Positions 16,509-24,837 of a stretch of DNA of 64,000 bases are shown here, one piece after another. Origin of the DNA: Aeromonas simiae (GTDB lineage Bacteria; Pseudomonadota; Gammaproteobacteria; Enterobacterales; Aeromonadaceae). The stretch spans positions 1-64,000 of the forward strand of contig NZ_CDBY01000030.1 in assembly GCF_000820125.1 (NCBI RefSeq), in the 5' to 3' direction. Position numbers and translations under genes: made by a program. The notes beneath the pieces are model-generated. The model saw only the letters and a list, made by a program, of their open reading frames with translations. It ran no database searches and had not been told where the DNA came from. Within the stretch, counting starts at the first letter, position 1; the number at the start of each line of letters is the position of its first letter.

Positions 16509-17210
16509 ATGAGAGCTCTGGTAACCGGTGCCGGCAGGCGCCTTGGATTTTACCTGTGCCAGCAGTTACTGGCGCTGGGCTGGCAGGTGGTGGGGCAATA
16601 TCGCCGTGAACACGAAGGCTTGGCAAGCCTGAGGGCGGCGGGGGCCACCCTGATCCAGGCTGACTTCGAACGGGAAGAGGAGGTGCGTGCCCTGGCCGGT
16701 CAGGTGGCCGCAGGGCCGCTCGATCTGCTGATCCACAATGCCTCGGCCTTCGAGCCGGGAGCCCCGACCCTGGCGGGGGAGCTGGCCCAGTTTGAGCGCT
16801 TCTTCCGGGTGCACATGCAGGCCCCCTTCCTGCTCAATCGCCTGCTGGCCGAGCGGCTGGCCGCGAGCGGTCGTGGCAGCATCATCCATCTTACCGACAT
16901 CTATATTCACGCCCCACCCCCTGAGCTGGCCGCCTACGTGGCCACCAAGGCCGGGCTGCACAGCCTGGCCATGAGTGCGGCGCGTGAGCTAGCGCCACGA
17001 GTGCGGGTCAATACGATTGAGCCTGGCCCCATCCTGTTTCTCGACGAGCATGGTGAGGCATGGCGCCAGCAGGTGCTGGCCCGCACCCCACTGGGACGAG
17101 AAGGTGGGTTGGCCCCCATCTGGCAGGCCGTACAGCTGTTGATGGAGAACGACTACATGACCGGCGCCAGCCTGCGTGTCGATGGCGGCCGCGCCCTGGC
17201 CACCTTCTGA
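16509..17210 (+). CDS. folM: FolM, dihydromonapterin reductase (SDR family)
   Basis: A 233-residue short-chain dehydrogenase. It shows the NADP-binding VTGAGRRLG (5-13) and the catalytic pair Tyr/Lys in AAYVATKAG. HLTDIY stands where most SDRs have the catalytic Ser, as in E. coli FolM (HITDY). The C-terminal GRALATF also matches the family. FolM reduces dihydromonapterin to tetrahydromonapterin and can reduce dihydrofolate. It is convergent with a folK-like gene, with only 2 bp between stops, so the locus is pterin-related. Confidence 0.88.
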   Translation: MRALVTGAGRRLGFYLCQQLLALGWQVVGQYRREHEGLASLRAAGATLIQADFEREEEVRALAGQVAAGPLDLLIHNASAFEPGAPTLAGELAQFERFFRVHMQAPFLLNRLLAERLAASGRGSIIHLTDIYIHAPPPELAAYVATKAGLHSLAMSAARELAPRVRVNTIEPGPILFLDEHGEAWRQQVLARTPLGREGGLAPIWQAVQLLMENDYMTGASLRVDGGRALATF

Positions 17211-17212
17211 GG

Positions 17213-17671
17213 CTAGGCACGCTCCAGCATCTGGGGACGGGTATCGAGTCGCCGCCCCTGTGGGCTCAGCGCTATTTTGCCCGCTATCTCGACCGGCATG
17301 CCATGCAGCTCGGCCAACAGATCCCGCAGGTACTCGTCGACCTCGACATGCAGGAAGTGGCCTGCCTCGTCACAGGCCAGGATGTCGATGTCGAGCGGCC
17401 GATCCCGGATCTTGCAGGCCGGGTCCCCACGATCGCGGCCGTGGGCCAGCTCAAGCTGGATGAAGCGGCGCTTGAGCTCCTCTCTGGGGTGCGGGCTATG
17501 AATGACGAACAGGCAGTTGATGAACTCGTTTTGCGACACCATGCCGACGGGCTGAGTGCGGATGGCCGAACTCAGACTGAGCCGCCCGAACTGCTCGAGC
17601 AGTTCGCCGATGACGCGATTGACGTGGTGGAGCGGCTCGATATTGGAGCCGATGCTGCACAGGTAATACAT
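17213..17671 (-). CDS. HPPK (FolK-like) pterin pyrophosphokinase, probable second copy
   Basis: A 152-residue protein with the HPPK fold. It has the N-terminal CSIGSNIEP, the loop RTQPVGMVSQNEFINC and the HPPK signature RDRPLDIDIL. HPPK transfers pyrophosphate from ATP to 6-hydroxymethyl-dihydropterin before folate synthesis. Start 17671 has a strong CAAGGAGGAGG site. The housekeeping folK usually sits beside panB or pcnB, so this copy next to folM may serve the monapterin branch or be a paralogue. The paralogue status is inferred, since the rest of the genome is not visible. Confidence 0.8.
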   Translation of the reverse strand: MYYLCSIGSNIEPLHHVNRVIGELLEQFGRLSLSSAIRTQPVGMVSQNEFINCLFVIHSPHPREELKRRFIQLELAHGRDRGDPACKIRDRPLDIDILACDEAGHFLHVEVDEYLRDLLAELHGMPVEIAGKIALSPQGRRLDTRPQMLERA

Positions 17672-17862
17672 GCCTCCTCCTTGAAACATGTACCCGGAAC
17701 GCCTCTTTTCGTCCGGATTTGGCGACAGCCTATATCAGGGGTCGCCAGGGGTCTGTGATGGAGCGCTCACCTCAATGCTAGATGCGCACGAGACCCCATC
17801 CGGGCTTGCTTTCATGACGCCGCCCGCTATGCTGGGCGGCCTATCGCAAGAGGTGAATGACC

Positions 17863-19278
17863 ATGCTGAAGGTGGGTCGCAAGCTCCATCCCCGCTCATT
17901 GCTGACTCTGGTGGCGACTGGCTATCTGCTGGCGCTGCTGCCGTTGCTGCTGCTCATCTGGCATGACTACTCCACCCTCAGTCGTTTCAGCAACATGGTG
18001 GAGGAGGGGTCGACCAAGGTGGTTGAGGATACCCGCCGTGCGATCCAGCTGACCAACTTAAGCGAAGAGCTGGAGCGTACCCTGCGCCGCTATGCCGTGC
18101 TAGAGGATGCCACCTTGCTCACCCGTTTTCATCAGCAGTTGGCCAGCTACCGGGAGCTGCTGGTGCTGCACCGTAATTCGGTGCCGGTGACCGGGCTCTA
18201 CCACGCCATTGAGCAGGATCTCAGCTGGCTGGAGGGGACGCAGGATCTCAAGGGCGCCAAGGCGCGGGCGGACAGTGACCACTTTGCCTCGCTGAACGAA
18301 CACCACCAGCAGTTGGAAGAGGCGACCAACGCCTGGGTGGACACCCTGGTCTCCGGCGCCAAGGTGCGCATTAACACCTTGCAGCACGAATTGTGGTGGA
18401 TGTCGGGGGTGGTCGGGATCTCGACCACCCTGTTCTCCTTGCTCTTTATCTATCTGACGGTGCGCCCGATCCGCCAGATAGAGAGCCGTATTTTGAGCCT
18501 GGGGGCGGGCATCGAGCCGGAGCGTGAACCGGTGGACGGGCCGGCCGAACTGGTGGAGCTGGGTGAGCGGCTGAGTTGGCTGCACGACCGGTTGCAGGAG
18601 TTGGAGCAGCAGAAATACCGCTTCTTGCGTCACGTCTCTCATGAACTCAAGACCCCCCTCGCCTGTCTGAGGGAGGGGGCCGATCTGCTCAGTGAGCGGG
18701 TCGCCGGCCCCCTGACATCGGATCAATACGAGATCTGCGGTATGCTGACCGACAACAGCCGGCGCTTGCAGAGCCTGATTGAGCGCCTGCTTGACTTCAA
18801 CCGGTTGAGTCAGCAGGAGAGCTTCGAGCGTACCCCGCAGTCGTTGTTGCAGCAGTTCACGACATTGCTCGAGACCTATCGCCTGCATCTCGATGCCAAG
18901 GGGATGCGGGTCGAGCTGCCCACAGAGGATCTACTGGTGCAAGGAGAGCCCTATCGTCTGGGGCTTATTCTCGACAACCTCTTCTCCAATGCGGTGAGCT
19001 ATGGGGCCGAGCAGGGCACCATCTGGCTGCGTTGCCGCCGGCAGGGGGCTCGGGTCATCGTCGAAGTTGCCAATGAAGGGACGCCGATCCCTGCAGCCGA
19101 TCGGGAGCGCATCTTCGAGCCGTTCGAGCAGGGAAGCAGCCGGCGCCAAGGATTGCTCAAGGGGTCTGGCATTGGCCTCTCGATTGCCCGTGAATCGGCG
19201 CGTAGCCTGGGCGGGGAGCTGACATGGGCGGACGATACCCATGCAGATGTCTGTTTTCGTCTGATTTTGGATGCCTGA
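17863..19278 (+). CDS. qseE: QseE/GlrK sensor histidine kinase
   Basis: A 471-residue kinase. Membrane helix about 15-33, a helical periplasmic sensor (35-175), second helix about 180-200, HAMP, dimerisation domain with phospho-His260 (RHVSHELKTPL), then an ATPase. The order kinase, lipoprotein, sigma-54-type regulator is that of enteric qseE-qseG-qseF (glrK-yfhG-glrR). The start at 17863 fits the AAGAGG ribosome site (9-bp spacing); the in-frame ATG at 17857 is too close. A possible promoter TTGCTT-N16-TATGCT lies just upstream (from about 17810). No glmY-like RNA is evident in the preceding gap. Confidence 0.88.
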   Translation: MLKVGRKLHPRSLLTLVATGYLLALLPLLLLIWHDYSTLSRFSNMVEEGSTKVVEDTRRAIQLTNLSEELERTLRRYAVLEDATLLTRFHQQLASYRELLVLHRNSVPVTGLYHAIEQDLSWLEGTQDLKGAKARADSDHFASLNEHHQQLEEATNAWVDTLVSGAKVRINTLQHELWWMSGVVGISTTLFSLLFIYLTVRPIRQIESRILSLGAGIEPEREPVDGPAELVELGERLSWLHDRLQELEQQKYRFLRHVSHELKTPLACLREGADLLSERVAGPLTSDQYEICGMLTDNSRRLQSLIERLLDFNRLSQQESFERTPQSLLQQFTTLLETYRLHLDAKGMRVELPTEDLLVQGEPYRLGLILDNLFSNAVSYGAEQGTIWLRCRRQGARVIVEVANEGTPIPAADRERIFEPFEQGSSRRQGLLKGSGIGLSIARESARSLGGELTWADDTHADVCFRLILDA

Positions 19279-19285
19279 CGTGATA

Positions 19286-19789
19286 ATGAAGTATGCAATC
19301 TTGGGGGCCGGTCTCCTGCTGGGGGGCTGTGCTCTGCTGCCGACCATCGATACGACGCCCACCCCCGCCGTGATGGAGCAGCGTCAGGTGGATGCCATGC
19401 ACCAGTTGCAACTGCGTATGCAATACAGCAACTGGTTGCTCGACAGTCGCGAACAGCAGCGCGAGCAGGAGCGGCAACGCTTGCGGGGACAGAGTGATGT
19501 GGCGAATAAGATCAACCTGGCCATGGTCAACAGCCATCCGGATGAAGCCAGGGAGCGTCGCGTCGCCGCCCTGGATGAACTGGAGCAACTGCTGCCCGAG
19601 GTCGGGCTCGATGAACAGGCCTATCTGCGCACCTGGATCGCGCTGGGCAGGGCCCATCTCAAGCGTCCTCCGAGCCAGAGCGGCGAGGTAACCCGCCTCA
19701 AGGCGAGGGTGAAGACACTGGAGGCCAAGATCGAGCAACTCTCGGTCATCGATGAACAGATCAACCAGCGCAAGCTGACCTCACCCTGA
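19286..19789 (+). CDS. qseG: QseG-like outer-membrane lipoprotein
   Basis: About 167 residues. The lipoprotein signal MKYAILGAGLLLGGC (lipobox LGGC, Cys15) is followed by a mostly helical body with a C-terminal coiled coil (EVTRLKARVKTLEAKIEQLS). Its place between kinase and regulator, with similar length and coiled coil, matches enteric QseG/YfhG. That protein interacts with QseE and is needed for full signalling. An alternative start at 19271 overlaps qseE and adds five residues; neither start has a strong ribosome site. Confidence 0.8.
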   Translation: MKYAILGAGLLLGGCALLPTIDTTPTPAVMEQRQVDAMHQLQLRMQYSNWLLDSREQQREQERQRLRGQSDVANKINLAMVNSHPDEARERRVAALDELEQLLPEVGLDEQAYLRTWIALGRAHLKRPPSQSGEVTRLKARVKTLEAKIEQLSVIDEQINQRKLTSP

Positions 19790-19799
19790 TGGAGGGCTC

Positions 19800-21086
19800 A
19801 TGAAGGGAAGAATCCTGCTGGTCGATGATGATCAGAGCCTGCTCAAGCTGCTAACCATGCGGCTGCGCAGCGAAGGGTATGAGGTCGACACGGCCGACAG
19901 CGGCGAGGTGGCGCTGGCCCGCCTGCGCCAGCAGCGGCCGGATCTGGTGTTGACTGACCTGCGTATGGACGGCATGGACGGGCTTAACCTGTTTGAACGG
20001 ATTCAGGGGGAGTGGCTCGGCATGCCGGTCATCATCATGACGGCGCATGGCACCATACCCGATGCCATCGAAGCCACCCGCTCCGGGGTGTTCAGCTTCC
20101 TCACCAAACCGATTGACAAGACCACACTGCTGCAGACCCTGGAGCAGGCATTGCATCTGACCCGACCTGCCATGCTCGACGAGCTGGAGGCCAAATTTCC
20201 GACCCGCAGCCCGCGCCTGCAGCAGACCTTGCAACAGGCGCGCAGTGTGGCGGCGATGGAGGTCAACGTCCTGATCCGCGGCCCTTCGGGCTCAGGCAAG
20301 AGCCGGCTGGCAGCGGCGTTGCACCACTCCAGCCCACGGCGCGATCACCCCTTCGTGGTGGTCAATTGCGCCGCCACTCCGTTTGCCGAGCTGGAAAAGC
20401 AATTGCTCGGCAGCAAGGAGCAGCCCGGCCTGTTTGAGCAGGCGCGTGGCGGCATCCTGTTTCTTGATGAGATCGGCGATATTTCCGCGTCACTGCAAGC
20501 CAAGCTGCTCAAAGTGATGGAGGAGCTCTCGCCAGGCCAGGATGCGGCGCCGGTGCGGGTCATCAGCACCACCCACAGGGATCTGGTGGCCGCCATGGAG
20601 GAGGGGACATTTCGTGAGGATCTCTACTATCGCCTCAACGTCGCCAACATCACCCTGCCGGCCCTGCAGGAGCGTAGTGAAGATATCCCCATGCTGGCGC
20701 GCCATGCCCTCGACGATGTGAAGCTGCGCCACGGCTGCGCCGCCGTGGGGTTTGCCCCTGAGGCGCTGGCCATGCTGGCCAAGGCCTCCTGGCCTGGCAA
20801 TATTCGCCAGCTGTTTAATCTGGTGGAGCGACTCGCAGCGCTTTGCCCGAGCCCGGTGATTGGGGCCGCCATGGTGGAGTCGGCGCTCTCCGGGGTGGAG
20901 GTGGCGGTGCCCTCGTTTAACGAGGCCCGGGCCGAGTTTGAAAAGGAGTATCTGATCCGCCTGCTGCGTATCACGGAGGGGAACGTCACCCTGGCAGCCA
21001 GCATGGCAGGGCGTAATCGCACCGATTTTTACAAGCTGCTCAGCCGCCACGACATCGAGGCGGCCCACTTCAAGCTGAAGGGGTAG
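19800..21086 (+). CDS. qseF: QseF/GlrR response regulator lacking the GAFTGA loop
   Basis: A 428-residue protein with receiver (phospho-Asp53 in LVLTDLRM), AAA+ domain and Fis-type DNA-binding end (GNVTLAASMAGRNRTDFYKL). Family length and the last 60 residues agree well with GlrR. The AAA+ core keeps Walker A GPSGSGKS (161-168), Walker B GGILFLDE (217-224) and FREDLYYRLNV. However, the sigma-54 contact loop is gone: where GlrR has the segment ELFGH...GAFTGA...GLF, this protein reads QLLGSKEQPGLF (201-212), about 9 residues shorter. It may not remodel sigma-54 holoenzyme and may act instead on sigma-70 promoters or as a repressor, like TyrR. Confidence 0.85.
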   Translation: MKGRILLVDDDQSLLKLLTMRLRSEGYEVDTADSGEVALARLRQQRPDLVLTDLRMDGMDGLNLFERIQGEWLGMPVIIMTAHGTIPDAIEATRSGVFSFLTKPIDKTTLLQTLEQALHLTRPAMLDELEAKFPTRSPRLQQTLQQARSVAAMEVNVLIRGPSGSGKSRLAAALHHSSPRRDHPFVVVNCAATPFAELEKQLLGSKEQPGLFEQARGGILFLDEIGDISASLQAKLLKVMEELSPGQDAAPVRVISTTHRDLVAAMEEGTFREDLYYRLNVANITLPALQERSEDIPMLARHALDDVKLRHGCAAVGFAPEALAMLAKASWPGNIRQLFNLVERLAALCPSPVIGAAMVESALSGVEVAVPSFNEARAEFEKEYLIRLLRITEGNVTLAASMAGRNRTDFYKLLSRHDIEAAHFKLKG

Positions 21087-21096
21087 GGGCAATGGA

Positions 21097-21122
21097 GAAG
21101 GGGTGACCATGGTCACCCCTTC
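21097..21122 (+). terminator. Terminator of the qse operon
   Basis: A perfect 26-nt palindrome (arms GAAGGGGTGACC/GGTCACCCCTTC) is followed by TTGTCTCT. The T tract is imperfect. It lies between the qseF stop and a convergent gene. Confidence 0.65.
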
Positions 21123-21133
21123 TTGTCTCTGGC

Positions 21134-21607
21134 TCAGGCGGCGTCGGGCAGTGCCTCGCGCGGCTGGGTTCGCTGGTGCAGCCACAGGCCGGAGGCCTTC
21201 ATGGCCCAGCCGAACAGGGCGCCCAGCACCAGGGAGGGAAGGATGAGGTGCCAGTCACCGGCCGCGCCGAAGGTGGCGCAGCAGCCGGCAAAGGTGCCGG
21301 GGATGTAGGAGAGCCACTGCTGGCGCCCCTGCACGCACATCAGGGTGGCCACCACCCCGGTCATCAGGTAGCCGGCAGCGCCGTGGCCCCACCAGGCGTC
21401 GCCGTGGATCAGCAGCAGCGCCCACAACATGCCGCTGCTATTGCACAGCAGGGTCTTGATCAGGGCTCGATAGCCCCCTTCCGAGGCGAAATAGCTGGTG
21501 CAGCCGAGAAAGCCGACCCAGGCGATGAGGCCGAGCAGGGTGGCCAACCAGCCCCATACGGCCGAGAGCAGGCCTGTGGTGAGGGCGATCGTGATAAGCG
21601 GTGACAT
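21134..21607 (-). CDS. DUF1097 inner-membrane protein (YcdZ-like)
   Basis: A 157-residue protein with about four to five membrane helices. The family phrases ITIALTTGLLSAVWGWLA, GFLGCTSYFA, YIPGTFAGCCATFG and the C-terminal GALFGWAMKASGLWL closely follow E. coli YcdZ. No biochemical role is established for the family. The start at 21607 has ACGGAG upstream. It is divergent from the 25-codon peptide gene, and the gap holds a CRP-like palindrome. Confidence 0.85.
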   Translation of the reverse strand: MSPLITIALTTGLLSAVWGWLATLLGLIAWVGFLGCTSYFASEGGYRALIKTLLCNSSGMLWALLLIHGDAWWGHGAAGYLMTGVVATLMCVQGRQQWLSYIPGTFAGCCATFGAAGDWHLILPSLVLGALFGWAMKASGLWLHQRTQPREALPDAA

Positions 21608-21684
21608 GGTATGACTCCGTCCGGTGCACGAAAGGCGGCAAGCCTACTCCCCCCGCCATGGGGTGCAATCGCAGAAAAAACTTT

Positions 21685-21702
21685 GCGTGATCTGGATCAC
21701 GT
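21685..21702. promoter_or_regulatory. CRP/FNR-type palindrome
   Basis: GCGTGATCTGGATCACGT contains GTGA-N6-TCAC, the CRP half-site arrangement, between the divergent DUF1097 gene and the small-peptide/msrP side. It lies 78 bp before the DUF1097 start. The target gene and the binding protein are inferred from pattern only. Confidence 0.5.
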
Positions 21703-21803
21703 TTGCTCGCCATGGAATACGCTTGCGCTCGCGAAAAAGTTTCATGGAAGAGTGCGAGGCTGTTGACCATAGTTAGCAGCCCAACCCACGAGGAGTGAAC
21801 CTC

Positions 21804-21881
21804 ATGCTCAAGAGCCTGATCCTGCCCCCTCTGTTGATCCTAGCGATCCTGTTTGTCTCTGCGGCGCTGGTTACCCCCTGA
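21804..21881 (+). CDS. 25-residue single-helix membrane peptide
   Basis: ATG 21804 follows GAGGAG (21789-21794) at good spacing. The product MLKSLILPPLLILAILFVSA continues as ALVTP: a short positive N-terminus, then one hydrophobic segment. It ends 64 bp before msrP and could be a leader peptide or a small membrane partner. Not recognised; function unknown. Confidence 0.55.
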   Translation: MLKSLILPPLLILAILFVSAALVTP

Positions 21882-21945
21882 GGGCGGCTGACGCGGGCGC
21901 CCTGGGTGCGATAATCTGAGGTGTACGCCACCGGAGGATGAATGC

Positions 21946-22917
21946 ATGTCACGCACACCGCGCCTCACCGAGCAGCAGGTCACCCCTGAGTCTGTCTATC
22001 GCGATCGCCGCCGCATTCTCATGGGCCTCGGTCTGGGGGCCGCCGCGCTGGCGCTGCCCGCCCGCGCCGGTCTGCTCGATCTGCTCTCCCCGCGCGAGAT
22101 AGCAAACCCCGGCAAGCCGCTCAAGGCCACTCCCGCCCCGGCCAGTGCCCTGGTGCCGACTCCTGAGAGCAAGATCATCAGTTACAACAACTACTACGAA
22201 TTTGGCACCGACAAGAGCGATCCGGCCCGCAATGCCACTACCCTGCGCACCGAGCCATGGACATTGCGTATCGAAGGCGAAGTGGAAAAACCGCGTACCA
22301 TCGACGTCTGGGCGCTGATCCAGCGCCGCCCGCTAGAGGAGCGCATCTACCGCTTCCGCTGTGTCGAGGCCTGGTCCATGGTGATCCCTTGGCTCGGATT
22401 TGGCCTTGGCGATCTGCTGCGTGAGGCGGCGCCCACCAGCCGCGCCAGGTTTGTGGCCTTCGAGACCCTCTACGATCCGCAGCAGATGCCGGATGCCGCG
22501 GCAAGTGGCATCGCGCTGCCTTATGTGGAGGGGCTGCGCATCGACGAGGCGATGCATCCGCTGGCCATGCTGGCGGTGGGGCTTTACGGCAAGACGCTGC
22601 CGCCGCAAAACGGGGCGCCGATCCGGCTGGTGGTGCCCTGGAAGTACGGCTTCAAGAGCATCAAGAGCATAGTGAGCATCCGCTTGGTGGAATCCATGCC
22701 GCCCACCACCTGGAACCGGCTGGCACCGGATGAATATGGCTTCTACGCCAACGTCAACCCGGCGGTGGATCACCCGCGCTGGAGTCAGGGGAGCGAGCGC
22801 TTCATCGGGGCGGGCGGAGCCTTCGATGCCAAGCGCCAGCCCACCCTGCCGTTCAATGGCTACGCCGACGAGGTGGCCTCGCTCTATCAGGGCATGGATC
22901 TGCGCCAATGGTTCTGA
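21946..22917 (+). CDS. msrP: MsrP, periplasmic methionine sulfoxide reductase catalytic subunit
   Basis: A 323-residue molybdopterin enzyme (YedY family) that repairs oxidised methionine in periplasmic proteins. It has a Tat signal with twin arginines ([22 protein letters not shown], residues about 21-42), the SUOX fold and the Mo-ligand Cys in [11 protein letters not shown]. Length and motifs are standard. The msrQ reading frame overlaps its last 10 bp, so the two are translationally coupled. Confidence 0.95.
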   Translation: MSRTPRLTEQQVTPESVYRDRRRILMGLGLGAAALALPARAGLLDLLSPREIANPGKPLKATPAPASALVPTPESKIISYNNYYEFGTDKSDPARNATTLRTEPWTLRIEGEVEKPRTIDVWALIQRRPLEERIYRFRCVEAWSMVIPWLGFGLGDLLREAAPTSRARFVAFETLYDPQQMPDAAASGIALPYVEGLRIDEAMHPLAMLAVGLYGKTLPPQNGAPIRLVVPWKYGFKSIKSIVSIRLVESMPPTTWNRLAPDEYGFYANVNPAVDHPRWSQGSERFIGAGGAFDAKRQPTLPFNGYADEVASLYQGMDLRQWF

Positions 22918-23513
22918 GGTTGCCGGGCTGGGTGCCCCGCGCCCTGCACCTGCTGGTGCATATGGGGGCCATGGCCGGTCTGTTGTGGCTGATCTGGGCC
23001 ATCCCGCAGGGGCTCCTCGGGGGGGATCCTGTGCCCGGCATCATTCACTGGCTGGGCAAGGGGGCGCTCAACCTGCTGCTGCTCTGCCTGTGTGTCTCAC
23101 CTTTGGCCAGACTCCTCAAGGCGGGCGCCATGATGCGGCTGCGTCGTCCGCTCGGCCTGTGGGCACTGGCCTTGGCCTGCCTGCATCTGGGGAGCTGGAT
23201 GCTGCTCGATCTGCAACTGGAGTGGCGCCTCATCGGGGCCGAGCTGGTGAAGCGGAACTATATCGTGGTGGGGATGGTGGCGCTCTTCGTTCTGCTGGTG
23301 CTTGGTATCACCTCGCTGCCTGCGCTGGTTCGCCGCATGGGGCGGCGCTGGCAGCAGCTGCACAACTGGGTCTATCTGGTGGCACTGCTGGTGCCTGTCC
23401 ACTACTGGTGGTCGGTCAAGAGCGGCTGGCGCGAGCCGTTTATCTATCTGCTGCTGGCGCTGTTGTTGCTGGGGACGCGGCGGGCGCGGCTGCTGCGCTA
23501 CTGGCGGCGCTAG
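22908..23513 (+). CDS. msrQ: MsrQ, heme b membrane subunit of the MsrPQ system
   Basis: A 201-residue integral membrane protein with about six helices. It passes electrons from the respiratory chain or flavin reductase to MsrP. Candidate heme ligands are His residues in [19 protein letters not shown] and QLHNWVYL. Overlap with msrP (ATG within the last codons) marks an operon. Its 3' end is overlapped for 74 bp by a PepSY gene on the other strand. Confidence 0.93.
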   Translation: MVLRLPGWVPRALHLLVHMGAMAGLLWLIWAIPQGLLGGDPVPGIIHWLGKGALNLLLLCLCVSPLARLLKAGAMMRLRRPLGLWALALACLHLGSWMLLDLQLEWRLIGAELVKRNYIVVGMVALFVLLVLGITSLPALVRRMGRRWQQLHNWVYLVALLVPVHYWWSVKSGWREPFIYLLLALLLLGTRRARLLRYWRR

Positions 23514-23757
23514 CGGGAACCTCTTCCAGGTGCTCGCCGCTGTCGGAGTCGAGGTAGATGGTCACCTTACGGTCGTCGGCATTGAGTGCCTGTACCTCAT
23601 AGCGGCCCCCTTCCAGCTCGATCTCGCGGATGTCGTGGTAACCCTGCTTGAGCAGCAACTGGATCACCGCCTCAATCTCGAGAATCTGCTGATTGCCGAG
23701 TGCGAGTCCGGGCAGTAGGCCGCAAAGGGGTAAAAAAATGCGAGAGATCATATTCAT
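23440..23757 (-). CDS. PepSY-domain exported protein
   Basis: A 105-residue protein with a signal peptide (ISRIFLPLCGLLPGLALG) and one PepSY-type domain (QILEIEAVIQLLLKQGYHDI, then YEVQALNADDRKVTIYLDSDSG). An Ala/Ser/Pro/Thr tail is encoded antisense to the end of msrQ; that tail probably has no structure. It is divergent from a second PepSY gene that leads a PhoPQ-like operon. Such small PepSY proteins are often regulated by, or modulate, neighbouring two-component systems. Confidence 0.75.
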   Translation of the reverse strand: MNMISRIFLPLCGLLPGLALGNQQILEIEAVIQLLLKQGYHDIREIELEGGRYEVQALNADDRKVTIYLDSDSGEHLEEVPASAASSAAAAPAASPATTAPAADR

Positions 23758-23820
23758 GGCTGATTCATGGCTGGCACACTATAACCGGCATTATGTTATG
23801 AACCCGGAGATTAATCACCC

Positions 23821-24159
23821 ATGAACAGGGCTCTCTCCCTGCTGACCTGTCTGCTCCCCTGTCTGGCCATGGCCGAGCTCAGAACGCCGAGCGATCAGGA
23901 GCTGCAACGCGCCATTCGCGAGGGGGCGGTACGGCCGTTCAATGAGGTGATGAAGCAGGCGCGGACGCTGCCAGGCGAACTGCTGCGGGTGGATCTGCAA
24001 GAGGATCAGGGACGATGGATCTACGAGCTCAAGATGCTGGATCGAACCCAGAATGTCATCAAGGTGGGTTACCGGGCCGACACGCTGCGGATGATCTACC
24101 TCAGGGGTCACCACCTCGAGTACCTGTTTGATACGCCGGCTCAGCCCGACACTCCCTAA
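23821..24159 (+). CDS. PepSY-domain exported protein heading the PhoPQ-like operon
   Basis: A 112-residue protein with signal peptide MNRALSLLTCLLPCLAMA and a PepSY-like domain (DQELQRAIREGAVRPFNEVM, then WIYELKMLDRTQNVIKVGYRA). It is 21 bp upstream of the response regulator, so likely co-transcribed. The role may be periplasmic modulation of the kinase or protease inhibition; this is inferred from context. Confidence 0.8.
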   Translation: MNRALSLLTCLLPCLAMAELRTPSDQELQRAIREGAVRPFNEVMKQARTLPGELLRVDLQEDQGRWIYELKMLDRTQNVIKVGYRADTLRMIYLRGHHLEYLFDTPAQPDTP

Positions 24160-24180
24160 TCTTTTGCGATGGCCTGAACT

Positions 24181-24837
24181 ATGCGAATTCTGATTGTTGA
24201 AGATGAACAGACCCTGGCCGGCCAGCTGGCAGAACAGCTGCGCCAGGCCGGCTTTGTCGCCGATCTCTGCCATGACGGCAGCGATGCGGCCTTCCTCGGT
24301 GCCACCGAGCCCTATGACGCCATCATCCTCGATCTCGGCCTGCCCGGCCGCGATGGCCTGAGTGTGCTCAAGGAGTGGCGTAGCCAGGGGGTCGACTGCC
24401 CCGTCTTGATCCTCACCGCCCGCAACCAGCTGCACGAGAAGATAGAGGGGCTCAACGCCGGGGCCGACGACTATCTCACCAAGCCGTTCCAGATGGCCGA
24501 GCTGGTGGCCCGGATCCACGCCCTGGTGCGCCGCGCCGCCGGCAATGCCAGCTCGGTGCTGGAGATGAAGGGGGTGCGCCTGGATCTCTCCGCCTCCCAG
24601 GTGTGGTACGAAGGCACTCCCATCAAGCTCACCGCCCACGAGTTCCGGGTGCTGGCCTATCTGATGCAGCACAGGGGCAAGGTGGTGTCGCGCAGCGAAC
24701 TCATCGATCACATCTATGCCCAGGATTTTGACCGCGACTCCAACACGGTCGAGGTGTTCATCGGCCGCATCCGCAAGAAGACCCACGCTGACCTTATCGA
24801 GACGGTGCGCGGCCTCGGCTACCGGATCAACGAATGA
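24181..24837 (+). CDS. OmpR-family response regulator (PhoP/QseB type)
   Basis: A 218-residue protein. The receiver has VEDE (6-9), phospho-Asp51 (IILDLGLPGRDG) and LTKPF; the winged helix (125-215) ends ETVRGLGYRINE. It overlaps the kinase start by 4 bp (ATGA). The combination with a PhoQ-like kinase and PepSY proteins suggests control of the envelope or cationic-peptide response. The exact orthologue (PhoP, PmrA or QseB) cannot be fixed by eye. Confidence 0.88.
   Translation: MRILIVEDEQTLAGQLAEQLRQAGFVADLCHDGSDAAFLGATEPYDAIILDLGLPGRDGLSVLKEWRSQGVDCPVLILTARNQLHEKIEGLNAGADDYLTKPFQMAELVARIHALVRRAAGNASSVLEMKGVRLDLSASQVWYEGTPIKLTAHEFRVLAYLMQHRGKVVSRSELIDHIYAQDFDRDSNTVEVFIGRIRKKTHADLIETVRGLGYRINE

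Noticed and set aside
17690-17856. glmY sRNA upstream of qseE, as in enterics
   Set aside because: No matching terminator hairpin or recognisable GlmY sequence is seen in the 167-bp gap.
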